DNA from: Gnomoniopsis sp. IMI 355080
Lineage: Eukaryota > Ascomycota > Sordariomycetes > Diaporthales > Gnomoniaceae
Assembly: GCA_027946555.1 (NCBI GenBank)
Contig: JAPEVC010000040.1
Location: 1-64,000, forward strand
Reading direction: 5' to 3'
DNA: 64,000 nucleotides
The notes beneath the pieces were generated by a model, which was not told where the DNA came from, made no database searches, and saw only the letters and a program-made list of their open reading frames with translations. Position 1 is the stretch's first letter, and each line of letters starts with the position of its first letter. This document shows, piece by piece, positions 11,752-25,041 of the stretch. Position numbers and translations under genes: made by a program.

Positions 11752-12519
11752 TTAAACGTGCGACCCATCCCCAGATGGGGGGACATCCTGAGGTGCCGCA
11801 CCCAGCGCCGTCTCCCCTAGCTTCTTCACTTCCTCCTCCTTCTTGTGCTTCTTCACCTCTTCCTGCTTCGCCTCCTTTTTTTCCTTCGCCACCGCCTTCT
11901 TCACCTCCTTCTGCTCCTTTTGCGCGGCGGCCCTCTCCTTGGCCTTCTCCTCCTCCTCTACCTTGTCACTCCACCACCGCAACACAAAGCTTGCAACCAC
12001 CATCTCCAGCGTCTCCCGCCTCTCTTCCTCATTTCCCACTTCTTCAGGGATATATAGTTCCATATCCGCCAACTTCCCTTGCCAGAACCACGACCCGGTC
12101 AGCTTAGCCACTACACGCCCGTCCCGGTCGCGCTTGAGCGTCGACTTGCCGCTCCATGTGTATGTGCTGTCGCGGAACGTGACTGCGTGGAGGTTGTTGC
12201 CGGACAGAGGGACCCAGGAAGACGTTTTCTTGAGTTTCAGTTTCGTCGATGAAGAGGGCGCTTCTTGACCTGTTGGATGGTGGTGCATCTCCAGTGTGCC
12301 ATTGCTGGGCTCGTCAATGGTTGCAATACAGACCCCGCCCTCTTTTTCGTTGGGAGAGCCCCGGAAAACATGTTTCTTGGTGGATCTGAGTAGTCCCGTG
12401 TCTGTTGCTGTGGTGTAGATGTTGGCGTTTGTGTTGGGCTGCTTGAAGACAAGCTCGTTGCTATTCTTGCCGTAGACCTTCCCCGGAGCATTTTCGACGT
12501 GGTAAACTATTTTCGCCAT
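11752..12519 (-). CDS. Unrecognised 255-aa protein with charged C-terminal helix
   Basis: Single-exon gene starting at the ATG at 12519. I do not recognise the family. Residues 1 to about 165 look like a compact beta-rich domain with regularly spaced aromatic and hydrophobic strands (for example HAVTFRDSTYTW and LTGSWFWQGKLADMELYIPE), faintly like tubby/LURP-type folds, but this is inference only. From about residue 190 to 240 the chain is almost purely Lys, Glu, Ala and Gln, the pattern of a long solvent-exposed single alpha-helix or coiled coil. No signal peptide or membrane segment is seen. The reading frame is intact, with a good coding pattern. Confidence 0.8.
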   Translation of the reverse strand: MAKIVYHVENAPGKVYGKNSNELVFKQPNTNANIYTTATDTGLLRSTKKHVFRGSPNEKEGGVCIATIDEPSNGTLEMHHHPTGQEAPSSSTKLKLKKTSSWVPLSGNNLHAVTFRDSTYTWSGKSTLKRDRDGRVVAKLTGSWFWQGKLADMELYIPEEVGNEEERRETLEMVVASFVLRWWSDKVEEEEKAKERAAAQKEQKEVKKAVAKEKKEAKQEEVKKHKKEEEVKKLGETALGAAPQDVPPSGDGSHV

Positions 12520-13555
12520 CGTGATTTTTTTTAAGAGGTTGTCAGGTACATTAGGAGGATTGCAGACTTGGAAAATTGGGAGGACTAAATGAAGCGGGAA
12601 ACTTGATGTACACAATCAGGGAGACTATTGCGGCATGAGGTGATGTCATGGCTGGTTGTCACACCTTCTCCCCCAGTCACTTCGTGTAAGCGCGCTTGTG
12701 CAAGCTAAACGTTTTCATGACTTTCATTGCATAGGGATACTATGGGGGTATGAGACTGTTTATTAGGCGTTGAAAAGACCAAGTCAAAGGACACGAGGCC
12801 TGAGATTGTTTGCTTGTTGCTTCGTAGGCCGTACACCAGCTACAGTGGAGTGGGTAAAAGAGCTTTTGATCCATTGTATGCCCCCAAGTGAGTGAATCGG
12901 GGAAGACATCACCACAACCGTCCCTTGTCGCAGAATAATGATGCAAAAATACCCGGTTATGAGGGTAAAGAAGAATTTACGCTTTCCGAAACACCAGGCC
13001 ATGCGAATTAAGCAAATTAACCATCAATCCGTAAGGTATGTATCCGTGTGTGTGTACTCTTTTGAGCAGAGTCTGTTGCACAACTCCTTCACCACCAACC
13101 ACTTGAATATCTTTCCATTCAAAAGACGAACGTCATTCGACAGCCGTCTAGGATGACCGCCTTGTCGTTGGATCGAATAATCTTCGACCATATCTTGACT
13201 ATCGAGTCGAAGTACGAAGACAAGCCAACCCTCCATTGCGCCTTCATTTAAAAGACCTCGATGACTCCAAGGCCTTCATCGCTCATTGATTTTTGAATCA
13301 ACAGTGATATCTCGTGATTCGCAGGTTGGTGAGCGGGCCGACAGCACCGATATGTCCCAAGTCACCCGACCACGGAGTCTACTACTCTTGGAAATCAGAT
13401 CGCGACAAGAAGCCACGTGCAGGTCAGATACAATGCTGCTGTAGGAAACTCGGTAGGAAGATCCAAATTCCAGATTTAGCGGCAGAGATGACGCTGGGCG
13501 GTCCACTTCTGTAAACGAAGCGTCGTACGCGTGATTGGATACGACGAAAGACGGC
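12520..13555. other. Intergenic
   Basis: 1.0 kb between the 255-aa gene's start and the 3' end of the J-domain gene. No gene or structured element recognised. Confidence 0.5.
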
Positions 13556-16285
13556 TCACTTCATCATCTTTTGTCGATTGACCATAAAGCCACGCATGTG
13601 GATGTCGTGATTGTTGCAAGCGGTAGCCCACTTATCCCGCACCATACGGTCCTGCTCTGCCCAGCTGTTGTACTCTTCTAGGCCAGAGCCGTCTTTAGCC
13701 GCCACCCAATCGAGGTTGCTGAGTTTGCTTTGCATTTGTAGTCGTCTAGCAGCAAAGTGATCGATAAACCGAGTGTTATACATGTGCCAATCCTGCATGT
13801 AATGACCGAAGTCGTCCAAGTACTTCTTCCAAGTACTCGTTGAAGGCTTCAGACCTAGATTTGGTCCAAGTGCGGCGGGCGAAGCAGGCGGCATGGGTGG
13901 GTCGGGGAGGCTGAGGTTCTGTACTCTAGGTGCAACAGGCTTCCGCACAGGGGCCTGACCGGCGGCGGCGCTCTGAAAAGGAAGGTTGGACTTCAAGTCA
14001 CCGAAGGAATCCAAACCTGTAGGACGCTCAGCAAAGGGTTCAACGTTCCTCAGATCCGCAAAGCTGGCCCGGAACTCTTCCGTATCCTCCGATCCACCAA
14101 CTGGCGGAGAAAATCCTGCCTGCTGCCCGCCCGCTGTCTTGCCTTCAACTTTGATGCCGAGGCCAACGTCTCCCGCGCGCCACTCTGGGCGGGAGGGCGT
14201 GACGGGGATGTTGCGCACGTCGCTATGAACCGTTTCGTTCAGCGGAGTATCGACGTCCATGGGCATGGGACTAGCCATCCCATCGAGGCCACCAGACGTG
14301 CGGGCCGAGCCAGTGGCACTCTTGGAACTGTCCTCCTGACCGCTACTGCCCTCATCCGAATCGACCATTCCAGCCGTGCCTGCAGTCATACGGACAGGCT
14401 TCTTGCTAGACTTGCGCATCGGTCGGCCGCTAGGGGAAGTGGTTTTGTGTGGAGCTGGTGCCTCGAAGATCTGGGGTCCGATTTTCTCAGACCATTCGGC
14501 GGGATCGAAAGAGCCATTCTGGGCGGGGTTGCCATTCGTAGGGGGAGCGAAGGGATTTTGCGGTGCGTGAGCGTTGAAGGGCGACCGGCCTACGCGGCTG
14601 CCTGACTTCGTGCGAGGCATGGCAGGCCGGCCATCCTCGGCCACCGGAGAGCCGGCACTGAACTGGTAATTAGCATCCTCTTCAGCAACAAATCTAGTGT
14701 TGATATTATCAGTGCTATTCCGGGTGAACCGGTGCGACTCGTCGGCATGTTGTGAGCCAAAGCTGCAATTGTTTGTACTGTTAGCGGCGTTCTTTGACTG
14801 TTGGGACATTCGGATGTTCTTTGCATTGTCAAGAGCAACGGCTTGAGGACTGTACTTGTTGGCTGAGAGTTGTTGAATAACCTTCTTGAGGTTCTGCTCA
14901 AAGCTGTTCAGTCCCCTGTGGGTAGGAAACTTGTCTTCACTGGAAGACTGGAATTCAAACACCATCTCCTCAAGCTCCGGGGAAAGGTTGAAGGTCTGCT
15001 TGCTGCATAAGTCGCCATCACCTTTTCCACTGGACACTCGCCGTGGCGGGGAAACGTCCTCTGTCAAGTGGGGGTTTGTCGAGCTGGAAAGAGACTGTTT
15101 GGCATACAATTGTGAACCATTCTTGACGTTACCGGTGCCACCATTCTCCTTACTAGCCTCGTACTCGCCACTGGCTGGTGTAGCACTCGCGGCGCGCTGG
15201 CTGTCTCCATTCTGAGCTCCCTGGGGCGAGGCGTCCGCACCGTTGGGGATACTAGCACTACGTTGACGGGAACTCGCAGGAGTGCTGCTCTCTCCCTCGC
15301 TGTTGTAGAACTTTCGATTCGACTCCCTGGTAGATTTCGATCGGCCAATGTTGCTAGCACCGTTCCACGGGTCAAATCTCTCACCACCCTGAGTTTGGTA
15401 GGGAGTGCTCTGGCGCATCTCTGTGAATGCGCTGTCGTCCTCGGTATTACTGGGTGGGCTGGGTGGCGCTCGCCGCCTAGCACGTGCAGCGCTTGATGTC
15501 TCGTTGAAGAGGGTCGAGTGGGTTCGAGTCGTGAAGTAGTTGTCCTTGGTCACGGACGGCTCGTCACCCGGCGAGTCAGGAATGTACCCTCCGCGCTGTA
15601 CGCGAGCGCCGAATGAACCTTTGGGCTGCTTCTGGTGGGAGGCCCGAGGTGGCACGGGGGGCGGAGGCGGAGGTGGTCGGCTGCCACTCGCTGCTCTGGC
15701 TGAAGCGCCACTTCCAGTGGACTGGCTCGCAGCACTTGGCTTGTTCTTGGAGCCAGACCTGATATTGTCCCATGCCTGCCACTGGCTCCATGTATGGGCT
15801 GAGTCGGTAGGCTTTGGCTGAGGTCGACGGGCTGACCCAGCCATCTCCGCGAACTTGTCCGCAGTAGACGACGGTTGTCTCTTTTGTGTGGATGAAGCGG
15901 CTCGCTGGGGAAAGTTGGGTGGGCGCGGCGGTGGAGCCCACTGCGAACCAGCGGTAGCCCAGGGGTTGCCTTTCACACCAGAGCCGTACGTGGTCCGGTT
16001 GCGGCGGGCCAGGTCAGCATCATACTTCCGCTTCTTTTCAGGATTAGTGAGGACATCATGAGCATGGTTGATGATACTGAATGCCTCGTTGGAGCCGCCG
16101 GGACGATCGGGGTGTTTTTTTAGCGCTAGATAACAGCGAAAGTCAGCTCACTACCAACTCGTGGAGACTGTCTAGATGAGAAGCAACATACAGAGTTTCT
16201 TGTACTGCTTCTTTATGAGGGCCTGGTCTTGGGTGACGCCCGGGAGCTCGAGATCCGCATACAAGTCGCGCTTGTCCTTGTCCAT
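13556..16285 (-). CDS. Large J-domain (DnaJ/Hsp40) protein
   Basis: Co-chaperone predicted to stimulate an Hsp70 ATPase. Minus-strand exons are 16285-16192 and 16125-13556, giving 887 aa. The J domain is at the extreme N-terminus, about residues 5-75, with His36-Pro37-Asp38 in KKHPDRPGGSNEAF, followed by AHDVLTNPEKKRKYDADL. It spans the single 66-nt intron, whose removal is needed to build the domain. About 650 residues of Ser/Gly/Pro-rich, probably disordered sequence follow. A conserved-looking C-terminal helical block of about 100 residues (from WKKYLDDFGHYMQDWHMYN on) contains many Trp and charged residues. No Gly/Phe-rich or zinc domain, so it is a class-C J protein. The specific partner is unknown. 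Confidence 0.9.
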
Positions 16286-18120
16286 TGCAAGACCAGATCA
16301 GGGCCGTGTGCCCGGTGATGCTGGCGACAGAGCTTTGGAGGAGATCGAGGAGGATAGGTAGTCTATGAAAGCACACAATGCATTGGCTGAGTGTGGTGGG
16401 TTGTGACGCGGCTAGAGTGTAGGGACCGAAGCTGGTGAAGACCAAGTCAAGCTCAGCCTCCAATGCGTGTAAAGAAGCAAGGAGTGTGGCTCCAGTGTGG
16501 AAGTGATGTGCCGGTCGGTAGGAAGGTACAGTACGTCTTCGTTCGCGTCTACCAGTTGCGGTCTGGGTTTGCAAGGCAGAGGAGACCTGATCTGGTCTAG
16601 GTCAGCAGCCAGGGAGGAACTGTTGTCTTCGGTCCCAGTAACGGCTCAGATGTAGAAGGGAGGAGGCGGGTCCAGATTGTTGCTGGGAGAAATAAGTTAG
16701 TCTTGATCAAGTTATTTGCAATTTCTGTGTTGTTTTTGTTGTTATTGTTGCATATGGAGGAGGATTGGTGCCGCTCTAAGCGGAAACTTGGATCTTACTT
16801 CTGTTGCGTGAGAGCAGCTTGGGCTCGCAACCAAGTACAAGGAGCCTGTAGATGAGCGTGGTGGCTGTGAGATTATAGCATTACCCAGCGAAGAAACAAG
16901 CTGAAGTAAGAATCCAAAGGCTGAGAGAGTCAAGCTATACTAGTGCCACGACGCGTCCACAACATTGGCTTGCCTCGTGAAGCTTGGTGAAGGGAACCGA
17001 GTGGGGGGTTATGCAGCCTTGCGACAAGTAGGTCACAGCGCCAAAGACACAATGCAGATACAAAGATAGTAAGAAGAGTGTGAGGCTGGGATTCAGCGTT
17101 GGCTGCGCGTTGTAAAGGGCAGAACCATCCAAAGTCGCGTCGTGGCGGTCAGAAGCATGGAGTCATGTCGTGAACGATGGTGCAGATGGGACATTGACTG
17201 CAGGTTAGGTCACCCACTCTTGGCGTTGCACGTCGGTCAATCTTTAGCGGGGCTGGGATCTTGACAAGTACCGCAGTACCTTGTTCACGCAGCCCCACTC
17301 AGGGTCCTGGCTGTGCTGAGCCAGCCTTTGTTGACTGGGCAGGTGGGGCCAGTTGATACCTCTTAAGGCAGTGACGTCTTTCTGCATGAAATGCCTCCCC
17401 ACAAGGCTGAACACGATCATCCATGGAGAAAGAGGGACTAAATAATAGAGCAAAAACATTGAGGGTTGGGTCATCTCCCGTCTCTGCCCATGGTGAGATG
17501 TCCACAGAATCCCACAGTACAATTACGCGAAAGACAAGACACCAGCTGCTGCCACCCAAAACACTCAGGGGAGCCTTTCCATTGAGCCTTGAACTTACAC
17601 AGGGCGGTCCGACAGTATCCGCTGCCACATGAATACGTAGCCAGGTAGGTAGGTGACAAGCATATTCTCTCCGACCTGAAGGCCTACCAGATCACAGCCA
17701 CCCCGATGCTGCGTGGCCTGACAATTGTTACCAAATTACCTAGGTACTTACCTGGTAGTGACTGGACCAGCCAGTCGGTAGACACCAATCACCTAGAAGC
17801 CTGAACTTTGAGTTTTTTTAACAACACCCCCCCCCCGGAAATCAGTGTAGAAGGTGATTCGTACTCTCTCCCTGGACCTACGTCGGTGTAAATGGTCGTA
17901 GTGTCTCAGCGCATCTGCTTTCGCCATGCAAGTAGTAGTGCAATGATACTATCTGTAATGCCCATGACTCATTGTCTCCGCCAGGCTATCCCAAAACTCC
18001 ACATGATAGACCAAGACCTGTCTATTCATACTTATATTGTCCTTCCAACTCCAAAGTAATGCTAAGCAGAATGTCATCACCATCTGAAAATGCCAGAGGC
18101 GGGTATGCGATGCAACGCAT
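16286..18120. other. Intergenic, J-protein promoter side
   Basis: 1.8 kb. No gene recognised. It contains a run of about 10 C at 17827-17836, preceded by a T run, and several copies of the CCTAGGTA/GGTAGGTA-type motif (about 17643, 17740, 17750). Confidence 0.5.
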
Positions 18121-21100
18121 TCATCTCATCTCCTTGCTGAGTTCATATGACCAGCCTCCGTCGCGTCTCATTTTCTCACGCGCAGCCATATCCTTACGAA
18201 TTTCCTCCTCTGTAAGTCGGTCCGTTCCACCCCAGTTGGCGCTGCTTCCCCGCGCCCGGAACTTGTTCCACCTGTCCTTGTTCTTGAACACTTCTTCCAG
18301 CTTCAGCGGCGCCGGCGGTCCAAACACCTGAAGAGGGTCAAGCGTCTCCTGCCTCATAAGCTCACGCCGAAGCTCAGGAGTGTCAACCCATGACGCCACA
18401 CCCAGTCCTTTGGATTCATCGTCCTCATCGTCCTCCTCCTCATCGTCCGTCTGTATCTCCGGTAATTCGATATTCTCGCCATTTTGAAAGCGTGGAGAGG
18501 ATCGTGCAGCCGATTTAGCAGCTGACTTGGCGACACTGACTACAGCAGCTCTGGCAGGTGTCTTGTGCGAGGATGCCGCACCGCCGTGCTGACTGGATGC
18601 GAACGGGATGTGGGCCTTGGAGACCTGTGCCATGTCCAGAGGATGTCCACTCTTGCTGTGGTGAGAGGCAACTGGAGGGGCTTTGAAGATATCCCGTGTC
18701 ACGCCCTGGGGAGCAGGGGCATAACCGCTTCCAAATAGGGACTTGTTGGGTTGATCCTTAGAATTCAGTAAGCATGCCGGTCTAGAAACAAAAGTTACAG
18801 CAGTGTGACTTACTTTCTTGAGACCAGCTGAAGGTCGGACCGGCGGGCCCTTGATGTTGGCCCCATATGACTGAATTTCCATCTCTTCCTCTGGATCGAA
18901 TTCGTCCGACATGCGCATGCGCTTGGCCTCTTTTTGCTGAGCCGGCCCATTCCGGGCCCCCCCCGGCCGTGATGTTCCATCGTCCGCACCGTCATGCTGC
19001 AGGGGCCTCTTCGCAGGCATCTTGGACGTGGTTGACAAGACTGCGTTGACTGGCCGACTGGTCTCTTCTTGTGATCGGTGCATGGTGGAATGTCCCAAGC
19101 GTGACGGGGGCCGCGAGATAGGTGCCTTCTCCCGCGTGCTGCTATTACCAGACGGGCCGCTCGGCTGGGACCTTGGCGCTGGAGGAGGAGCCTTGGTTTG
19201 TTTGGCCCTCTCGATGGCAGCTTGACGTGCGGCTGCCTTCTTGGCTTCTTCCTCCGCCACGGCCCGTTGCCGCTCTTTCTCCCTTCGCTCCTCCTCCTGG
19301 CGTCGTCCTTCCTCACGCTTCCGCTCCATTTCTGCCTTAAGCTCCCGCTTTCGTAGAGCCTTCTTCTCCTCTTCCTGTCTTCTCCTGTCAGCGAGTTCTA
19401 GCGCCTTAGGGCGGCCTGTTGTTGAATTGATAGAACTACTGAGACTTTGCAATGAGGCTTTCGTCTGCACGGTCTTGCCCTTGGCCGACTGTTGAGAGTT
19501 GTTCAGAGTCTCGTGAAGATTCGATGCTAGGACGTTGTTGGAGGGGTGGAAAGCACCATGTTGAGAAGACGTGTTGACACGTATCAAAGTCGGCGCCTGC
19601 TTCGGCTTGATGGCAGTATCTCTGGTGGGCTTGATTGGCCTCTTGATCTGGTTTTTCAAGGTCTGACCAGGCGTCGTCGTTAGGCGAGGAATGGACGGTG
19701 GGGGTTTAACCGTAGGTGCATCGGCCATTTCGACATCCTGTTGCGCAGCTTCATGTTCAGCCGTCTCTGTCCCGGCTCTGCTTCCGATCTCAATTTCAGC
19801 TTGCGCCTGCGCTTTGCGTGGGCTTGTCCGTGTCGGCTTTGGAGCACTTTTGGGAGCTGGGGTTCGCGCGCTTCCCTCCTGTTCTTTATATGCAATGGCC
19901 TGCAGTGCGGTAGTAACCTTATCCTGCTTTTCTTGGCTGAACACGCGCGCCTTCTCCCGCTCGACTTCCCGTGCTCTCTCCAGCTTCTCCATTTGATCGG
20001 CTAGATGCTGTGCTTCCTTTGCCTCCTTCTCCTTTTGTTTTTGATCTCTTTTATCACGCTCGGCAGATGCGCGTGTCTTGCGACCGTTGGGTTTCAACGG
20101 ACTCAAGGAGCTGGGTACCGGCTGAGACTCTGATGACACGTGCTTTGACAAGTCCGGATAGAGCGGTTGTTCCTCCTTCTCCTGTGCCAGAGACTCAGCG
20201 GACTTTGTGAAATGCTTGTGCAGTTTGGTCACAGAGGGAGAGTTCCGGAGCGATGCTTTAGTTTCCGCACTGAGAGCTGAGCTGCTTGCTAAGAGACCCT
20301 TTGAACCCTTCAATATCGATGAGAATTTATTTTTGACCTGTTTCAGCGCATTAGGCTTAGTAGGGCTTTCGCGGAAACTCCTCGTGGGTGACTTGGAGGG
20401 CTCGATGAGATTGGCATCGTGATCACTCTCCGTCACGGGATTGGACACAGACACGACCTTGCGAACGACGTCCTGTCCCGGAGCCTTTCCAAAGATACCG
20501 TTACGCATGTCAGGCACCGAGACGGACTTGCCATGACCCGAGGCTGGTCTACCAGGATGAGAAACGGGTGGTTTGTGCGGTGAGTATAGTGGAGATTCAG
20601 GCTCAAGTCCCTCCACCTCGTCCCGATGCGTGTCGAAGGCATTCTCCCCGACTGTATTCTTTCCATGAAGTCCCTCCATAACATCGGTAGAGTAGCTCTT
20701 TTGAAAGTCTGGACGGCTGGGGCTTATAGCTAATTTCTTGGTCGTGGTCGGCGGAGCGATCCAATCGTCTTCGTCGTCCTCGGGAAACGCGCCCGGTGTT
20801 CTAGCCATTTGTTGCTGCCTCGGCGGCGACTCAGGCTTGTCTTCGGTTACCGCAGGCGCATCATGAGGGGCGACTGCTTGAATAGCAAAAGATGTTTGCT
20901 GAGAGCCCGCAAGTACATGGCTTGACTTGGACGGTCTTGTACTACTTGCTTGAGACTTGCCAAGCATGCTGATCTGATCCTGCAGACGTTGGGTATACGT
21001 CTTGCTGTGAGCAGCAAAGACGCTGTCATTCCTCCCGGCGACCTCTGGCATGTCATCTTCGGCAGTATCCATGCCGTCTTCGTCGCCCTCAGGCTCGTCT

Positions 21101-22329
21101 TGCCGCACGCCAATGCTCTTACCCCCAGTCTGTCTCGGGTAATAGCTTGTCCGAGTTTGGTCAATGTGGCTGGTTCTCGACATTCGCGCCCCAAGACTCT
21201 TGTTAGAAGTCAAGGGTTCGCGAGCGGGCAGTGAGGCGAAGTTCAGACTGCTTTTACGGACCAGAGGACGGATAGGACTTGAGCCGTCGGATGGAGAATG
21301 CGTCATGTCCGCCTCATCATCATCGACAGTCTTTGTCTCGAGAACGGAATCGACCACCACCTGCTGATTGGCGGGGAAAGCCACCGTCTGCTCAGTCTGT
21401 GCGGGAGGCGGAGAAGGTTTTACTGGCGAGCTATCTGGTGAATCATTGCCTAGTAGTTGGACAGGCGATGAGGCTGCTACAGGCACGTCTTCCGGCTCGT
21501 CGGCATTCTCTAGCATTGGCGAAGAAGCAGCCGCTGGCTTGGTCTGCTCCTCTTCTTCCGACTGCGCGGCCTCCTCGACAGAATCTTGAATTGGAACCAA
21601 TTTCTCCTGGGGCACCGTCGCTGCTGGAGGGTCCGATGATTCTTGTGGCTCGTCGGTTATGTGCTGAGTACTGCTTGGTTGAAGCGGCTCGACATCCTCC
21701 ATCGGGTGATCTAAGTCCGCTGCGACATCCTGACTCTGGCTCCCGTAATAACCTGAATCTGCTGGCACAACTGGGGGCAGAGGGGCGTGTCTCGGAGGAG
21801 GCGTCTGTCCTGTCGAAGCAGCCTTGGTCGGGCTGCCTGCATTGTCTTCGGCGATTTTGAATGTAGGAGTTCTAGCATGATGCGAATTGGATGCTGTGAA
21901 AGGATTGGGAGCGCCCTTTGGTGTCGCAGAGAAAATGTCAGATAAGGGCTGTCACTCAGATTCAATTAGCTCGGGTGGCAGCGTTGTGGTGCTGCGAGGG
22001 GTTCTTCTCACCACCCGGTTCTCAGTGTTATGCAGTTTGCGCGCGGTCCGCGGGGTCTTTCCACGAAGCTTCCCTGGTGTCTTGAATATGTCGGTGACGT
22101 TGCTACAAGGCTGTCAGCGGCGGCGCAGCACTTCTGACGCGTCAAACACGTACATCTGATTCTCGGAAAAGATCTCGGCCATGTGCTCGTTGAGCCACTC
22201 CACCTCGTTCCTTGCTGAATAGGCAAATTCTTCAATTTCGGAGTGGGCAATATGAAGGGCAGAGGTTCTCTCTTCAACACACCACGCCGCAGCGCCGACG
22301 GCAGGCCGCTTCGCTGGACGCGCCGCCAT
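18121..22329 (-). CDS. SLI15: INCENP/Sli15 chromosomal passenger complex subunit
   Basis: Scaffold that binds and activates Aurora/Ipl1 kinase at centromeres and the spindle midzone, together with survivin/Bir1 and borealin. Minus-strand exons are 22329-22154, 22102-22012, 21948-18814 and 18756-18121, giving 1345 aa. The N-terminus has the fungal INCENP helix (EEFAYSARNEVEWLNEHM) followed by VTDIFKTPGKLRGKTPRT. A Lys/Glu/Arg-rich stretch typical of the INCENP single alpha-helix lies about three quarters along the chain. The C-terminal IN-box, about residues 1255-1290, reads SWVDTPELRRELMRQ then DPLQVFG and is the Aurora-binding motif. The protein ends with a Trp-rich KFRARGSSANWGG tail. Most of the middle is disordered and Ser/Pro-rich, with many possible CDK sites. 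Its complex partner Bir1 is the yeast substrate of Nma111, whose gene lies nearby. That adjacency is noted but not claimed as functional. Confidence 0.92.
22135..22144. promoter_or_regulatory. Palindrome containing an MCB core in INCENP intron 1
   Basis: TGACGCGTCA is a perfect 10-bp palindrome with ACGCGT, the MBF-type cell-cycle box, at its centre. It sits inside the 51-nt first intron, about 190 nt downstream of the start codon. A regulatory role is inference. Confidence 0.3.
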
Positions 22330-25041
22330 GATGTCGCGTAAGATTTGGTAGGGGGGAAGCCGTCGGGCGTCGTAGGAAGAAAAGGGGACTCGTTCGATTA
22401 AAGTGATTGTCAAGGGAACTCAAACATATCTAATCGCGAAGTAAAACAGCTGGTCTGGGATGCGAACAGTGATTGGCGACCTTGTTGTGTTGGAAATACG
22501 ACGAGTCTACATGCCCGCAGAAGGATGACAGAGCTTGGAATGAGACGGGAGTAAACAAGCTCGCACCTTCCCCGATCTGGCCAAAGGTAAACAAATCATC
22601 TGCTTACTAAGCGCCTCCCGCGACTTGTCAACCGGGCTGTCCCTTGCCAATTCTTAAGATGAAAGACCGAAAGCGGGCATTCAGTAATATCAGCCTTTGA
22701 ATTCAGAAGTAAATCTAAACTCTGGCCTCACCTAATAGCTCCAGTTCGAAGACTCCATCCAGATAACTTTACCTCCTCGCATACAGTCGCGAAATCTTCA
22801 CTTTGTGTCGTCGCTGTAGAGCCTTTCCTTAGCGGTTGTGACTTTGCGTTGTCCGACATTAGGCATTTTCTCCATGGCATCAAATACTCAAATCATCGCG
22901 CTCTAGTCTTCTTCAACCCTAACTTGCCTTTGAAATACCTCTCACCTTCCGGTCACTCACTCTATACTTCCGTACAATAGATAACAGTCATGCGGTGCAA
23001 TCAGGTTAGGAAACTCAGAATTTTCGCCAAGTAGAACCAAAGGAGCCGGACCGGGCCCACCGCTTTCCTCAATTCATCACAACAGCTGGGAAAGTGACGA
23101 GCACCAGCATCTTCAAGAAAGAAAGGCGAACTGTTTTTGCACATTCCTTGGTCCCAAAAGCGTGAAATGGGCCAAACCACAAGGCATCAAGAGTCGAAAC
23201 GATAGCTTCGAGACGACCATTCCGCAAAAGAAATCATCAGCCACTCTTTCAAAGGCCGGCTGCATCTACACACACCAACGTCTGTCTTTCGCATTTGAAC
23301 CAACCATAGACAAGCCAATACATCCTAATGATTTTCAGAGCCTGCACCAATGTCCTGGGTGACTAGACGTGGGAGATACCAATGGGTCTCGACTGTGTTC
23401 AAAACTCTATGAAACCTAATACATAGAAATGGGATACATGTAGAACCCCTGCGGTCTGTCATATACGCCGGAACAGGCATGTCCAAGCGTCTTTGCATCG
23501 AAGGACAGACCGAAGCAATAGGAATAAGTCCGGTAACTGCTCGTTACCCTCTGTGATGCAGGTGCAAGGCTGCCGTCCCCGTCCTTTTCTTGACATGGCG
23601 TGCCGCCAATGCCTCTCTGTGCCGCATCTCTCGTTACAGCCAATGCATTCATCGTACCCTGTGCGAGCAGATACCAACGGGCTCATTGGGTGCACCGCCA
23701 CCGTCTAAGCGAGGAGAAGCACATACGCGATGAACCCTACCCACACTTGGCGCAGAGATCGTCGAGTCGGCCCGGGGACTTGCACAGATGGAGGACAGCA
23801 GAAGAATACCATCCTGTCATCCTCCGAGGGGCGAACCATGTGCTGTTTCTGTAGCCCAGATGACGCAGGTTTCATGCCATTTCTTTCGACAAGCCCAGCT
23901 TTCCGGCCCCACAGGCTGCTATCATTGCTTTCAATCCATGCAGAGACTGCATAGTAAGCGACTGAAGGGGGTACGCCTTCCTGCAGAAGCATGGCAGCAT
24001 CACATAACAGCTCGAGGCAAAGCCGTCTCGTGATGTGTCATGTCAATACTGGCCAGGATGCCGGAGCTGAGCAACACTTACCAGTGATGATGGACAGTCC
24101 AAAGTCTGTAGAAGACCAGCAAGTGCTACTTACATGTCGAGCACAGGTGTTAGAGTAGGGAATGAGCCGTCTCGCGGTCTGAATGCACGCAACAGCCTCG
24201 AGTCATCCGATACCGTACATGCATTTGATGACCCGGGCCGGTAACGTCTCTAGAAAATTTGCCTCTCGATCTCACCCGGGCAAGCTAAATTGTATTAGGA
24301 AGGTTATGCAGCTTTGCAGACCGCCATCCTGAGATTCGCATGATGAGTCTGATCACAAAGTTGAAATGCCATCCTTGCACACCCAGGTAGGAGTGGGCCG
24401 CTCAGGCAACCTCCCGACTTCGGGAAGCCGAGAGTACAGAGATGCCGAGGACGGCGCGCACGGGGACACACGCCTCACCAGGATACATTTCCAAAGTCTC
24501 AAATGTCCCCTCTGATACCGAGTAATGAGCCAACACAGTGCAGTACCTAACAGTAACGCGGTGGCTTTAGTGCTGCGTTGAACATATCGGTCACTCTCAC
24601 CCCCTTTCAAGGGAATAGCCGACCTTGAGTTTGGCCAGATCGTGCCGATGGCGTCCACATGGTCCAGAATATCGTCCCGAGAGAGAGGTAGGATTTGGGC
24701 ACATACTAGCGTCAGGACGACGAATCAAAGGGCCCTAAGCTTGACCCATTTTGGCTGCGACAGCTTCAAGGTGCTTGGCCTCGTGATTCTGCACTCTTGT
24801 CCACTTTTGAGCACCAAAGCTTGATGTGGACAAGCCAATAACATTGGTCTGAGCCAAAGGCCAGCAACAAGTGGATAGCGTGCTGCGTGCCGACCGGGTG
24901 GCGCCGTGGTATAATTGTCAGATCGAAAGGTTGGAATTCTTCCCCATCTTGCTTGTTGCCGGGAGCTCAACAAGCTTCTTCCTTTTCTTTTCCATCACTA
25001 GACATCTCTTAAGCACTTGCACAGAATTAGCAGATAACAAG
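22330..25041. other. Divergent intergenic region between INCENP and the aminotransferase
   Basis: 2.7 kb holding both promoters. A 95-codon minus-strand frame at 23705-23992 begins with ATG but has no recognisable domain or splice support. Nothing else is supportable. Confidence 0.5.

Noticed and set aside
23705..23992. 95-codon ATG-initiated minus-strand frame with hydrophobic end
   Set aside because: No domain or context support; a competing frame on the other strand is equally long.
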